From assembly GCA_002322865.1 (NCBI GenBank), contig DCOH01000026.1, positions 53,779-68,913 on the forward strand: a stretch of DNA of 15,135 nt. Direction: 5' to 3'. A program made the translations under genes and the position numbers. The DNA is from Sphingobacterium sp. UBA1575 (GTDB taxonomy: Bacteria > Bacteroidota > Bacteroidia > Sphingobacteriales > Sphingobacteriaceae). Every line of letters starts with the position of its first letter. The stretch's first letter is position 1. Positions 1 to 7,815 of the stretch are shown here, in pieces. Under the pieces are notes generated by a model. It had not been told where the DNA came from and searched no databases. It worked only from the letters and a program-made list of their open reading frames with translations.

Positions 1-1
1 C

Positions 2-2215
2 ACATCGGTACAGGTCGATGGAAGGAAGTTTTTTGATGGTAACCTATTGATGGCCACCAAGAACCTCCCTGCCGATTTTGTGAAGCACTTGGAGGTTATC
101 GATGATTATGGCGATGTTTCCCAAGAGAAAGGGATCAAGAACTCCGAACCAGAGAAAATCATCAATATCGTATTGGAAGAGAATAAAAAGAAGATCACTT
201 TCGGACAGGCAACCTTAGGTGGTGGAACAAGCGAAAGGTATATCGGTAGTGTCGGAGTCAATAAATTCAACGATGGACAGGAAATTTCGGTGGTCACATC
301 GGTCAATAACACAAATACCAGTCTATTCACTTTCGGTAGCCCAGATGGGGCAGGAGGCCGGTCGTCTGGCTTAGGAGATGTGGGAGATTTTTCCGATCAA
401 TCCGATGGGTTAAACAAGCTATCCTCCATAGGTATCACCTTCTCCCAGAATCTTAATAAATACATTTCCTTATCAGGTGGCTATACCTATCAGAACAGAC
501 AGAACATTACCGAAGGTAATTCCCTGTTGACCTCATCCTATTATGGCTATAAGATCAATAAGAAGGAAGATTTTGAACGGAAAATGGATGATAACTTCCA
601 TAGGGTTCAATTGGAAATAAATTCCACTTTAAAAAATCAGGATATTTTAAAAATTGTCCCTAAACTATCCTTCAATCGTTCCTATAACTATAACCTTAAA
701 TCCTCCAACCTGAGCAATTACAGGATCAGGGAGCGCGGAAGTTATAATGACACTTCCACCACAACGAATCCCAACGCGGAATTCTCCATGCTCTATTCGA
801 AATATTTTAAAAAGAGCAAGCGGAAATTGGTGGCAGATGGAAGAATATCCTATCAATCCTTGGATAAGGATGAGAATATCCGGGAAGATTATGTAATCTA
901 TGATTCTACAGGCATAGAACCTGTTATCAATTTCTTTGAACAGAAGCAATTGGTTGATTCCCGCAACAACACCAGCTCCATGAAAGGCTCAGTATCCTAC
1001 GTGGAGCCCTTCTTTGACCATAGCCTATTGGAGGTATTATACGATATTGATGTCACCAATATCGAAGCAAGACGAGCCGTACGTAATCCAATCGGTAATG
1101 GCGGGGGATGGGTAGACTCCCTGGGTATCGACTATGCCTATCAATTCAAGAGTTATAAGACGGGATTAAACTATCAATATGAACCAAATGACCGTTTCCG
1201 GGTTAATATGGGCTTTTCTGTTCAACCGGTATCCTTATCTGGTAAAATAAAAGGCGATACGATTACCCACGAGTATAGCAATGTCAACCTGGTTCCTACG
1301 ACCAACCTCCGGTACCGATTTTCCAAGAATTTTGAAATGGAACTCAATTACCTAGGGAAAAACATACAACCGAATTTTCTACATATCTCGCCCGTGCGGG
1401 ATAATTCCAATTCCCGAAATATCATCGTCGGAAATCCATCCCTGAAGGCTGAATTCTATAATCGTTTTTCCACATCCCTCAAGAAGTTTGTCACCAACAA
1501 AGGGCAATATTTCGAAACGAATTTTGCTTATACCTTTATTAACAATAAGATCGTCAGTTCGAAGAAGTCCCTGTCGAACGAAACTGTTCAGGAAACGACC
1601 TACGAGAATACGGATGGCTATTATGATGTAAAATGGAACTATTACTTCAATACCCCGTTCCTGAACGATAATTTCCAAATGGATATCTCCGGAAATATCG
1701 ATTACCTGAATAATCTATCCTTCGTAAATGAGCTGAAAAGCACCACCCGGCAATTATTGTACAACCAGAACCTGATCTTGAGGTACAACTGGAACGAATA
1801 TTTCGAATCGGTATTCAATAGCAATTATTTCTTGAACAGGGCCACTTACGAGCTGCCTTTTAAGAACAAGATTGCCGCCCATTCCTTCTTGCTGAGTCTT
1901 GGCGGAAGAGGCTATATCAACGATCGTTTTATGGTTGGAACGGAGATGTCCCAAAAATTCTATAAGGGTTATGTTTCTGAAATATCCGATGTCAACCCAA
2001 CGATCATCAATGCCTATGTGGAATATAACTTTTTAAAGAACAATATGGCGATGCTTCGGTTTCAATGTTTTGATATGTTAGATCAGAACAAAAATGTAGG
2101 CATTATCACCGAATATGTCGGAAACGATGTGTTCGAATCCAGAAACAATCGTTTGGGTAGATATTTTATGCTTACGCTGAACATGCGCCTACAGAGTTAT
2201 CCAAATAAAAAATAA
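2..2215 (+). CDS. Outer membrane beta-barrel protein, TonB-receptor-like (5' end outside window)
   Basis: The reading frame is open to the left window edge, so the true start lies upstream; internal TTG/ATG codons near 47-52 are not the start. The visible N-terminus (VQVDGRKFF, then MATKNLPAD and a DDYGD...GIKNSEPEKIINI stretch) matches the plug region of the Bacteroidota outer membrane beta-barrel family, which usually carries a signal peptide and a carboxypeptidase-like regulatory domain in the missing part. The remaining roughly 650 residues alternate aromatic and polar residues as expected for transmembrane beta strands and end in a terminal strand (RYFMLTLNMRLQ). It should sit in the outer membrane. 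The substrate is unknown. There is no SusD-like partner downstream, so a classical SusCD glycan importer is not supported. The stop codon overlaps the next start by one base. Confidence 0.85.
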   Translation, partial: TSVQVDGRKFFDGNLLMATKNLPADFVKHLEVIDDYGDVSQEKGIKNSEPEKIINIVLEENKKKITFGQATLGGGTSERYIGSVGVNKFNDGQEISVVTSVNNTNTSLFTFGSPDGAGGRSSGLGDVGDFSDQSDGLNKLSSIGITFSQNLNKYISLSGGYTYQNRQNITEGNSLLTSSYYGYKINKKEDFERKMDDNFHRVQLEINSTLKNQDILKIVPKLSFNRSYNYNLKSSNLSNYRIRERGSYNDTSTTTNPNAEFSMLYSKYFKKSKRKLVADGRISYQSLDKDENIREDYVIYDSTGIEPVINFFEQKQLVDSRNNTSSMKGSVSYVEPFFDHSLLEVLYDIDVTNIEARRAVRNPIGNGGGWVDSLGIDYAYQFKSYKTGLNYQYEPNDRFRVNMGFSVQPVSLSGKIKGDTITHEYSNVNLVPTTNLRYRFSKNFEMELNYLGKNIQPNFLHISPVRDNSNSRNIIVGNPSLKAEFYNRFSTSLKKFVTNKGQYFETNFAYTFINNKIVSSKKSLSNETVQETTYENTDGYYDVKWNYYFNTPFLNDNFQMDISGNIDYLNNLSFVNELKSTTRQLLYNQNLILRYNWNEYFESVFNSNYFLNRATYELPFKNKIAAHSFLLSLGGRGYINDRFMVGTEMSQKFYKGYVSEISDVNPTIINAYVEYNFLKNNMAMLRFQCFDMLDQNKNVGIITEYVGNDVFESRNNRLGRYFMLTLNMRLQSYPNKK

Positions 2216-3189
2216 TGCAAGCAGCGATCATCACCGAATTTGGTGGCCCCGAAGTATTGAAGATAAAACCACTAGAAGATCCACAACCCGCAGCACATGA
2301 AGTGCTTATAAGTGTTAAGGCCGCAGGGATCAACAGACCCGATGTATTCCAACGGAAAGGGAATTATCCAGCTCCTCCGGGGGTATCCAATGATATTCCA
2401 GGCTTAGAAGTGTCCGGAATTATAAAAGAATTGGGCAAAGATGTGCAGGGCTTGTCAGTAGGCGATGAGGTATTCGCTTTATTAGCTGCTGGAGGATATG
2501 CAACGGAGGTCTGCGTAGCTGCCGAGCTGTGTATTCCAAAACCAATTAACATCAGTTTTGAGGAGGCCGCTTGTTTTCCGGAGACCTTATTCACGGTTTG
2601 GCACAACCTATTTCAACGCGGCAACCTCAAGGAAGGGGATCAAGTATTGATCCATGGAGGATCAGGCGGCATTGGTACCATGGCCATTCAATTGGCCAAA
2701 CTGTTCGGTGCGACAGTCTATACCACCGTTGGTTCTGCTGAAAAAGCTGAATTTGTAAAGCAGCTTGGCGCAGATCTGATCATTAATTACCAGGAAGAAG
2801 ATTTTGAAGAAGTATTAAAAGATAAAAAGATCAATTTGATCCTCGATAGCATCGGTGGTTCCTATTTTAATAAGCATATCCAACTATTGGAACCCGATGG
2901 AAGGCTGATCCACATCAATGCCGTACAAGGTGCAAAAGTAGAACTGAATCTTCTCAAGTTGATGCAGAAGCGGATATGGATTTCGGGATCAACCCTGCGA
3001 AGCAGAGACTTGAATTTTAAAATAAACCTAACATTCGAAATAAAAAACAAAATCTTACCACTCATTGAATCGCGTAAATTAGTACCTGCCGTGACCCGAG
3101 TTTTCCCATTTGAAGAGGTTTCTGCCGCACATTTATTTTTTGATAGCCCTGAACAATACGGAAAAATAGCGCTTAAAATGGATGGCTAA
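2215..3189 (+). CDS. NAD(P)H quinone oxidoreductase, MDR superfamily (PIG3/Qor-like)
   Basis: This is a 324-residue medium-chain dehydrogenase/reductase, full length for the zinc-free quinone oxidoreductase branch. The N-terminal GroES-like catalytic domain opens with MQAAIITEFGGPEVL and contains a GINRPDVFQRKGNYPAPPG segment typical of the PIG3/quinone reductase group. The Rossmann nucleotide-binding motif HGGSGGIGTMA is at residues 147-157. The cysteine/histidine zinc ligands of true alcohol dehydrogenases are not apparent. The expected reaction is NAD(P)H-dependent reduction of quinones or similar electrophiles in the cytoplasm. Its ATG uses the last A of the upstream TAA (TAATG), so it is probably translationally coupled to the outer membrane protein gene. 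No terminator is seen after it. The exact substrate cannot be read from the sequence. Confidence 0.9.
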   Translation: MQAAIITEFGGPEVLKIKPLEDPQPAAHEVLISVKAAGINRPDVFQRKGNYPAPPGVSNDIPGLEVSGIIKELGKDVQGLSVGDEVFALLAAGGYATEVCVAAELCIPKPINISFEEAACFPETLFTVWHNLFQRGNLKEGDQVLIHGGSGGIGTMAIQLAKLFGATVYTTVGSAEKAEFVKQLGADLIINYQEEDFEEVLKDKKINLILDSIGGSYFNKHIQLLEPDGRLIHINAVQGAKVELNLLKLMQKRIWISGSTLRSRDLNFKINLTFEIKNKILPLIESRKLVPAVTRVFPFEEVSAAHLFFDSPEQYGKIALKMDG

Positions 3190-3222
3190 ATACTTTTAGC
3201 ATTAGGTTTTGTAGTTTTTTTT

Positions 3223-3247
3223 GTTATTTTTATGAAAAGAAAATAAC
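3223..3247 (+). other. AT-rich hairpin in the spacer before the GH92 gene
   Basis: GTTATTTT (3223-3230) pairs perfectly with AAAATAAC (3240-3247) across a 9-base loop, directly after a run of eight or nine T (3215-3222). It lies in the 75-base gap between the quinone oxidoreductase and the GH92 start. The stem is nearly all A/T, so it is weak as a terminator. It may be part of the promoter or leader of the mannosidase gene, or chance in AT-rich DNA. Confidence 0.25.
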
Positions 3248-3264
3248 CTATTTTAAAACAGACT

Positions 3265-5562
3265 ATGAACTTAAGATTTTTAACCACATTACTTTTGATC
3301 GGCGGAAGTATTTTCTCCAGCTTCGCACAGAAGGTAGGGAAGATAGATCGTCCGATCGATATGGTAAGTACGCTAGTCGGTACACAATCAACCTATTTCC
3401 TATCCAGCGGGAATACCTATCCAGCTATTGCACTCCCATGGGGGATGAATTTCTGGAGCCCACAAACGGGAAAAATGGGGGATGGATGGATGTACACCTA
3501 TACCGCGGAAAAGATTAGAGGCATCAAACAGACCCATCAACCATCACCTTGGATGAATGATTACGGGCAGTTTTCTATTATGGCGATGGTAGGGAACAAA
3601 ACCTTCGACCAGGATAAGCGAGCCAGCTATTTTTCCCATAAGGCAGAAACCGCTAAGCCGCATTATTATTCGGTATACTTAGCCGATTATGATACCAAGG
3701 TAGAAGTTACACCTACCGAGAGAGCTTCCTATTTTCGGTTTACCTTTCCTAAAACCAACGAAGCCTTTGTGTTAATAGACGCTTTCGACAAAGGATCCTA
3801 TGTAGAGGTAATTCCTCAGGAACAGAAGATAATAGGCTATACCACTCGAAATAGCGGCGGAGTACCTAAGAATTTCAAAAATTATTATGTTTTGGAGTTC
3901 GATCGTCCATTTGCCAACCTGGCCACCTTTGCAGATTCAGCTCTTGTTGATGGGCGCTTGAAGATCCAGGCCAACCATGTGGGTGCCTTAGTAGGATTCC
4001 AAACGGCCAATGCGGGCGAGAAGGTTCATGTAAAAGTAGCTTCCTCTTTTATCAGTCCAGAACAAGCCCTCCTTAACCTGAAAGAATTGGACGGCGTAAC
4101 GTTCGACGAGCAGGTGAAAAAAGGGGAGGATATCTGGAACAAGGAATTGAGCAGGATCGAGGTAGAAGGTGGAACCATTGATCAGATGCGCACCTTTTAT
4201 TCCAGCCTTTACCGCTCTTTGTTGTTCCCAAGAATGTTCTACGAGATCAATGCGCAAGGGCAGGTGATGCATTATTCACCCTACAACGGGCAGGTCCTTC
4301 CGGGCTACATGTTTACCGATACAGGGTTTTGGGATACTTTCCGGTGTTTGTTTCCATTCCTGAACTTGATGTATCCTGAGATCAATGAAAAGATGCAGGA
4401 AGGATTGGCCAATGCCTACCGCGAGGGTGGCTGGTTGCCGGAGTGGGCCAGCCCTGGCTATAGAAACATCATGGTGGGCAATAATTCAGCTTCTGTAGTG
4501 GCTGACGCCTGGATGAAAGGTGTGCGGTCAAAGGATATCGAAGTACTCTACGAAGCGGTTAAAAAAGGCGCTAATAACGCTGGTCCTATTACGGCAGTAG
4601 GTAGGGCAGGTGCGGAGTATTATAATGAACTCGGCTATGTGCCATACGATGTAAAGATCAATGAGAACGCGGCTAGAAGTTTGGAATATTCCTATGATGA
4701 TTTCGCGATCTACCAATTGGCAAAATCATTGAAAAAATCAGAAGATGATCAATCATTCTATAAAAAACGTGCTTACAATTACGAGAAATTATACGATCCA
4801 GCTACCGGATTGATGCGTGGAAAAAACAAGGATGGTTCCTGGTCTAAGCCGTTCAACCCCTTCAAATGGGGTGATGCATTTACCGAAGGAAATAGCTGGC
4901 ATTATAGCTGGTCGGTATTCCAGGATATCGAAGGACTGGCCAATTTGATGGGTGGACACCAGGCGATGGAAATCAAATTGGATTCCGTATTCTCCTTACC
5001 ACCGGTATTCGATGATAGTTACTATGGTTTTCCGATCCATGAGATCCGTGAGATGCAGATCGCCAATATGGGACAATATGCGCATGGGAACCAGCCGATC
5101 CAACATATGATCTATCTGTACAACCATGTTGGAGCTCCTTGGAAAGCTCAGTACTGGCTGCGTGAAACAATGAATAGAATGTATTCACCTAACCCAGATG
5201 GGTATTGTGGTGATGAGGATAATGGGCAGACTTCTGCTTGGTATGTGTTCTCGGCTATCGGATTCTACCCAGTAACACCAGCAACTGATGAATATGTCCT
5301 TGGATCTCCAATCTTTGATAAAGTAACCATGAAGTTGAGCAACGGTAAGAAAGTGGTACTCGAAACCAAGAACAATTCCGATGCGAACCGCTATATTCAG
5401 CAATTAAAATGGAATGGCAAGAATTACACTAAAAATTATGTGAACCACAGCGAGTTGCTAAAAGGCGCTAACCTGGTTTTTGATATGGGTGCAGAACCTA
5501 ATAAAAAACGTGGTGTTACGAAAGCAGACCTTCCATTCTCCTTGAGTAAAGACGATAAATAA
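3265..5562 (+). CDS. Secreted glycoside hydrolase family 92 alpha-mannosidase (probably alpha-1,2)
   Basis: This 765-residue protein is a typical length for GH92, a calcium-dependent, inverting exo-alpha-mannosidase family. An N-terminal signal peptide (MNLRFLTTLLLIGG..., likely cleaved after SSFA near residue 21) has no lipobox, which suggests a periplasmic enzyme. The N-terminal beta-sandwich contains the LPWGMNFWSP and THQPSPW signatures. The (alpha/alpha)6 catalytic domain has the proposed acid Glu541 in TEGNSWHYSW and the base pair Asp650/Asp652 in PDGYCGDEDNGQTSAWYVFSAIGFYP. Counting from the acid, HE at 592-593 falls at the offset I remember for the +1-subsite His/Glu of alpha-1,2-specific BT3990; that numbering is from memory. 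Likely role: trimming mannose from N-glycans or mannans. There is no SusC/SusD or other glycosidase next to it, so it is a lone enzyme rather than an obvious polysaccharide utilisation locus. A strong terminator follows. Confidence 0.93.
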   Translation: MNLRFLTTLLLIGGSIFSSFAQKVGKIDRPIDMVSTLVGTQSTYFLSSGNTYPAIALPWGMNFWSPQTGKMGDGWMYTYTAEKIRGIKQTHQPSPWMNDYGQFSIMAMVGNKTFDQDKRASYFSHKAETAKPHYYSVYLADYDTKVEVTPTERASYFRFTFPKTNEAFVLIDAFDKGSYVEVIPQEQKIIGYTTRNSGGVPKNFKNYYVLEFDRPFANLATFADSALVDGRLKIQANHVGALVGFQTANAGEKVHVKVASSFISPEQALLNLKELDGVTFDEQVKKGEDIWNKELSRIEVEGGTIDQMRTFYSSLYRSLLFPRMFYEINAQGQVMHYSPYNGQVLPGYMFTDTGFWDTFRCLFPFLNLMYPEINEKMQEGLANAYREGGWLPEWASPGYRNIMVGNNSASVVADAWMKGVRSKDIEVLYEAVKKGANNAGPITAVGRAGAEYYNELGYVPYDVKINENAARSLEYSYDDFAIYQLAKSLKKSEDDQSFYKKRAYNYEKLYDPATGLMRGKNKDGSWSKPFNPFKWGDAFTEGNSWHYSWSVFQDIEGLANLMGGHQAMEIKLDSVFSLPPVFDDSYYGFPIHEIREMQIANMGQYAHGNQPIQHMIYLYNHVGAPWKAQYWLRETMNRMYSPNPDGYCGDEDNGQTSAWYVFSAIGFYPVTPATDEYVLGSPIFDKVTMKLSNGKKVVLETKNNSDANRYIQQLKWNGKNYTKNYVNHSELLKGANLVFDMGAEPNKKRGVTKADLPFSLSKDDK

Positions 5563-5585
5563 TTAATAATTGCAGCTAAACAATA

Positions 5586-5621
5586 ACGTCTGGAGATAAG
5601 TCTTCAGGCGTTTTTTTTTTT
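5586..5621 (+). terminator. Rho-independent terminator of the GH92 gene
   Basis: ACGTCTGGAGA (5586-5596) pairs over 11 positions, including G-T wobbles, with TCTTCAGGCGT (5601-5611) around the loop TAAG. An 11-base T run (5611-5621) follows. It starts 23 bases after the GH92 stop codon. Confidence 0.9.
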
Positions 5622-5626
5622 GGCCA

Positions 5627-5656
5627 TAAAAAACGCTTGGGGTTAGACCAAGCGTT
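5627..5656 (-). terminator. Rho-independent terminator for the minus-strand mqnC-scpB-acidic protein block
   Basis: AACGCTTGG (5632-5640) and CCAAGCGTT (5648-5656) form a perfect 9-bp stem with a 7-base loop. Read on the minus strand, the stem is followed by a T run (A tract at 5628-5634 on the plus strand). It lies 50 bases past the stop of the small acidic gene and faces the GH92 terminator, so the two blocks are insulated tail to tail. Confidence 0.85.
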
Positions 5657-5705
5657 GCTAATTCTTTACATGTATACATCCGAATAATTCGGATCATCAT
5701 TTTAA

Positions 5706-5882
5706 TTAAAAATCATCATCGTCATCATCCATGTCATCAAACCCGCCGATAGAGTCGATATCATCCAATCCGAAATCATCGTCATCATCATAGATATCAT
5801 CCGAATCATCATCAGGACCGTTGAAATTCATTACTCTTTCATCAACCGTTAATTCTGTTTCCATTTCTTGCATTGTAGCCAT
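5706..5882 (-). CDS. Small highly acidic protein, Asp-rich (58 aa), function unknown
   Basis: This short frame starts ATG (5882) and ends TAA (5706). By my count the protein has 22 aspartates and 4 glutamates in 58 residues, one arginine and no lysine. It opens MATMQEMETELTVDERVMNF. Two Asp runs follow, separated by a short FGLDDIDSIGGF-like segment, and the chain ends in a run of six Asp and Phe. It is a cytoplasmic-looking peptide without signal or membrane segment. Evidence that it is real: it is on the same strand as mqnC-scpB, lies 113 bases after scpB, is followed within 50 bases by a clean terminator on its own strand, and has mixed GAT/GAC codons rather than a pure triplet repeat. Possible roles (metal binding, nucleic-acid mimicry, partner of a basic protein) are guesses. 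I do not recognise a family. Confidence 0.7.
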   Translation of the reverse strand: MATMQEMETELTVDERVMNFNGPDDDSDDIYDDDDDFGLDDIDSIGGFDDMDDDDDDF

Positions 5883-5995
5883 GTTCTTTATTATGATACT
5901 TACTTTATTAACGTAAAATTATAGAAGAAAATCCATTTGAAAAATATTTTTTTAAAATTATTTTAACATGAAAAAAAAGGCAAATATGCAAGAAT

Positions 5996-6556
5996 TTATT
6001 CAACGATTTCTCCGATGCTATTTTCCTCAGCCACAATATCTTTCAGTTGCGGAAGGTCTTTTACGCTGTTGAGGCCAAAATGATTCATAAATTGTCCACT
6101 AGTAGCATATAAGATCGGCTTCCCAATACTGTCGGCTTTCCCTGCAATCTGTATCAATCCTTTGTCCAATAAACGTTGGATGGAGTAATCGCAATTCACA
6201 CCTCGGATCTGTTCCACTTCCAGTTTTGTAATTGGCTGGCGATAGGCAATAATAGCCAAGGTTTCCAAAGCCGCCTGGCTCAATTTCCTTTTCTCCTTAT
6301 GCAACTGCAATTGGTTGATCGCATCGTGGTAGGCAGGTTTGGTCAAAAATTGCAATTGATCATTGATGTTGGCCAATAATAGCGCCTGATCCTCCGAAGC
6401 ATACTTCTCCTTCAGCCTACCGATCATTTCCGCCAATTCGGTCTTAGAAATTTCAATAGCTAACGCCTCCTGCAATACTTCTCTTAAATCCTTCTGACTG
6501 ATGCCTTCAGCAGAAGCGAAAATAATCGCTTCTATATTTAATAGTATATCCTTCAA
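5996..6556 (-). CDS. scpB: Segregation and condensation protein B
   Basis: This 186-residue protein matches the core of ScpB, the winged-helix subunit of the SMC-ScpA-ScpB condensin that organises and segregates the chromosome. The first winged helix spans roughly residues 1-85 and begins KDILLNIEAIIFASAEGIS. The second, roughly 90-165, holds the family signature LSQAALETLAIIAYRQPITKLEVEQIRGVN and the GKADSIGKPILYATS wing. The start is TTG at 6556: an in-frame TAG lies two codons upstream and no ATG occurs before about residue 44. The gene begins 23 bases after the mqnC stop, so it is probably cotranscribed with mqnC. scpA is not in the window; the two genes are often apart in Bacteroidota. 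Confidence 0.93.
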   Translation of the reverse strand: MKDILLNIEAIIFASAEGISQKDLREVLQEALAIEISKTELAEMIGRLKEKYASEDQALLLANINDQLQFLTKPAYHDAINQLQLHKEKRKLSQAALETLAIIAYRQPITKLEVEQIRGVNCDYSIQRLLDKGLIQIAGKADSIGKPILYATSGQFMNHFGLNSVKDLPQLKDIVAEENSIGEIVE

Positions 6557-6579
6557 AACCTAATCAAACTGTGTAACAA

Positions 6580-7704
6580 TTAATAATCGATGACCTGTTC
6601 TTCCATTTGGGATGGTATTTCCCTGAATTGATAGGTCTGCGTACGCAACTGTGGCTCAAAACCTGCTTCGATAATCGCATCTTGGATGGATTTCGACGTA
6701 AAACGGTGTGGTGCACCAGCTGCCGAAACCACGTTTTCTTCGATCATAATGGAACCAAAATCATTGGCACCAGCCTGCAGACAGATTTGGGCAGTCTGTT
6801 TTCCTACAGTTAACCAAGATGCCTGAATGTTCTTCACATTTGGAAGCATGATCCGGCTCAAAGCAATCATGCGGATATATTCATCCGGCGTGACATCATT
6901 CGTAATCCCTCTCAGGCGTTTTAATAGGGTGCCATCATCTTGGAATGGCCAAGGAATAAAGGCTATAAAACCGTAATGATCCGCTGGTTTTTCGCTCTGA
7001 ACCTCTCGGATCCAAACCAGGTGTTCAAAACGTTCCTCGATGGTTTCTATATGTCCAAACATCATCGTTGCCGATGTAGGTAGGTTGATCTTATGTGCAG
7101 CACGCATTACATCCAGCCATTCTTGACCACCACATTTGCCCTTCGAGATCAATCGACGGACACGGTCGTTCAAGATTTCAGCACCGGCTCCCGGAAGGGA
7201 ATCCAATCCAGATTCTTTGAGTGCGGTGAGTACTTCAATATGGCTCATGCCTTCTAATTTAGCGATATGGGCTATTTCAGGTGGGCCTAGGGAGTGTAAC
7301 TTTAAAGTAGGGTATAGCTCCTTCAATTGCTTGAACAGGTTCGCATAGAAGGAAAGACCCAAATCCGGATGATGTCCACCCTGTAACAGCAATTGGTCAC
7401 CACCAAAACGGAAGGTTTCCTCAATCTTTTGCTTATAGGTTTCGATATCCGTAATATAGCTTTCTTCATGGCCTGGTCTGCGGAAGAAATTACAGAATTT
7501 ACAGTTGGCAATACACACATTCGTGGTATTGACATTCCGGTCGATCTGCCAGGTCACCTTGCCATGGGGTACCTGAATTTTGCGAAGCTCATTGGCAACA
7601 AACATCAAGTCTGCTGTTGCTGCTTCATGGTATAGAAAGATTCCTTCTTCCTTGGTTAAGAAGTCGAAATTCAGCGCACGTTCTAATAAATTATTTACAT
7701 TCAT
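6580..7704 (-). CDS. mqnC: Cyclic dehypoxanthine futalosine synthase (menaquinone biosynthesis, radical SAM)
   Basis: MqnC converts dehypoxanthine futalosine to its cyclic form in the futalosine route to menaquinone. The radical SAM motif CxxxCxxC (CIANCKFC) is at residues 64-71 of the chosen start. Family segments follow: GGDQLLLQGGHHPDLGL, HSLGPPEI, ESGLDSLPGAGAEIL, TSATMMFGHIET and FIAFIPWPFQ. These fit MqnC better than the sibling MqnE or F420-related CofH. The frame is open nine codons further to an ATG at 7731, but family N-termini resemble MNVNNLLERALNFDFLTKEEG, so I place the start at 7704 (374 aa). A perfect -7-type box lies 7 bases before this ATG, raising the possibility of a leaderless message. 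It heads a minus-strand block with scpB and the small acidic gene. Confidence 0.92.
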   Translation of the reverse strand: MNVNNLLERALNFDFLTKEEGIFLYHEAATADLMFVANELRKIQVPHGKVTWQIDRNVNTTNVCIANCKFCNFFRRPGHEESYITDIETYKQKIEETFRFGGDQLLLQGGHHPDLGLSFYANLFKQLKELYPTLKLHSLGPPEIAHIAKLEGMSHIEVLTALKESGLDSLPGAGAEILNDRVRRLISKGKCGGQEWLDVMRAAHKINLPTSATMMFGHIETIEERFEHLVWIREVQSEKPADHYGFIAFIPWPFQDDGTLLKRLRGITNDVTPDEYIRMIALSRIMLPNVKNIQASWLTVGKQTAQICLQAGANDFGSIMIEENVVSAAGAPHRFTSKSIQDAIIEAGFEPQLRTQTYQFREIPSQMEEQVIDY

Positions 7705-7710
7705 CACGAA

Positions 7711-7718
7711 CAAAGATA
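7711..7718 (-). promoter_or_regulatory. Candidate Bacteroidota -7 box for mqnC
   Basis: On the minus strand this reads TATCTTTG, a full match to the Bacteroidota -7 consensus TAnnTTTG. It sits 6 bases upstream of the mqnC ATG at 7704, so transcription would begin at or within a few bases of the start codon. No clear TTTG-type -33 element is visible at the usual distance, which keeps confidence low. Confidence 0.4.
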
Positions 7719-7755
7719 CGGAGCTTTTCATGAAATTTAATATATACTTAACACC

Positions 7756-7782
7756 TTTGCGTCAATTTATTGTTTATATTTA
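7756..7782 (+). promoter_or_regulatory. Candidate promoter for the SRPBCC gene
   Basis: TTTG (7756-7759) followed after 15 bases by TATATTTA (7775-7782), a 7/8 match to TAnnTTTG, lies 33 bases before the start at 7816 in the spacer shared with divergent mqnC. The spacing is shorter than the usual 17-21, so this is tentative. Confidence 0.3.
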
Positions 7783-7803
7783 AACAACACTACAAATAAG
7801 CTC

Positions 7804-7811
7804 AAAGGAGG
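7804..7811 (+). promoter_or_regulatory. Strong Shine-Dalgarno sequence
   Basis: AAAGGAGG ends 4 bases before the ATG at 7816 and is a full complement to the 16S 3' end. No other gene start in the window has a comparable site; dctA, the GH92 gene, the FAD oxidoreductase and the lipoprotein have none, as is usual in Bacteroidota. It fixes the start of the SRPBCC gene. Confidence 0.75.
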
Positions 7812-7815
7812 CAAA

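Noticed and set aside
106..1954. Several 66-99 aa minus-strand frames inside the outer membrane protein gene
   Set aside because: All lie antisense to a long, clearly coding beta-barrel frame and resemble no family.
5709..5800. ATC/GTC triplet-rich tract looking like a microsatellite
   Set aside because: Read on the minus strand it is the Asp-rich part of a continuous frame with mixed GAT/GAC codons and interspersed other residues, so it is better explained as coding.
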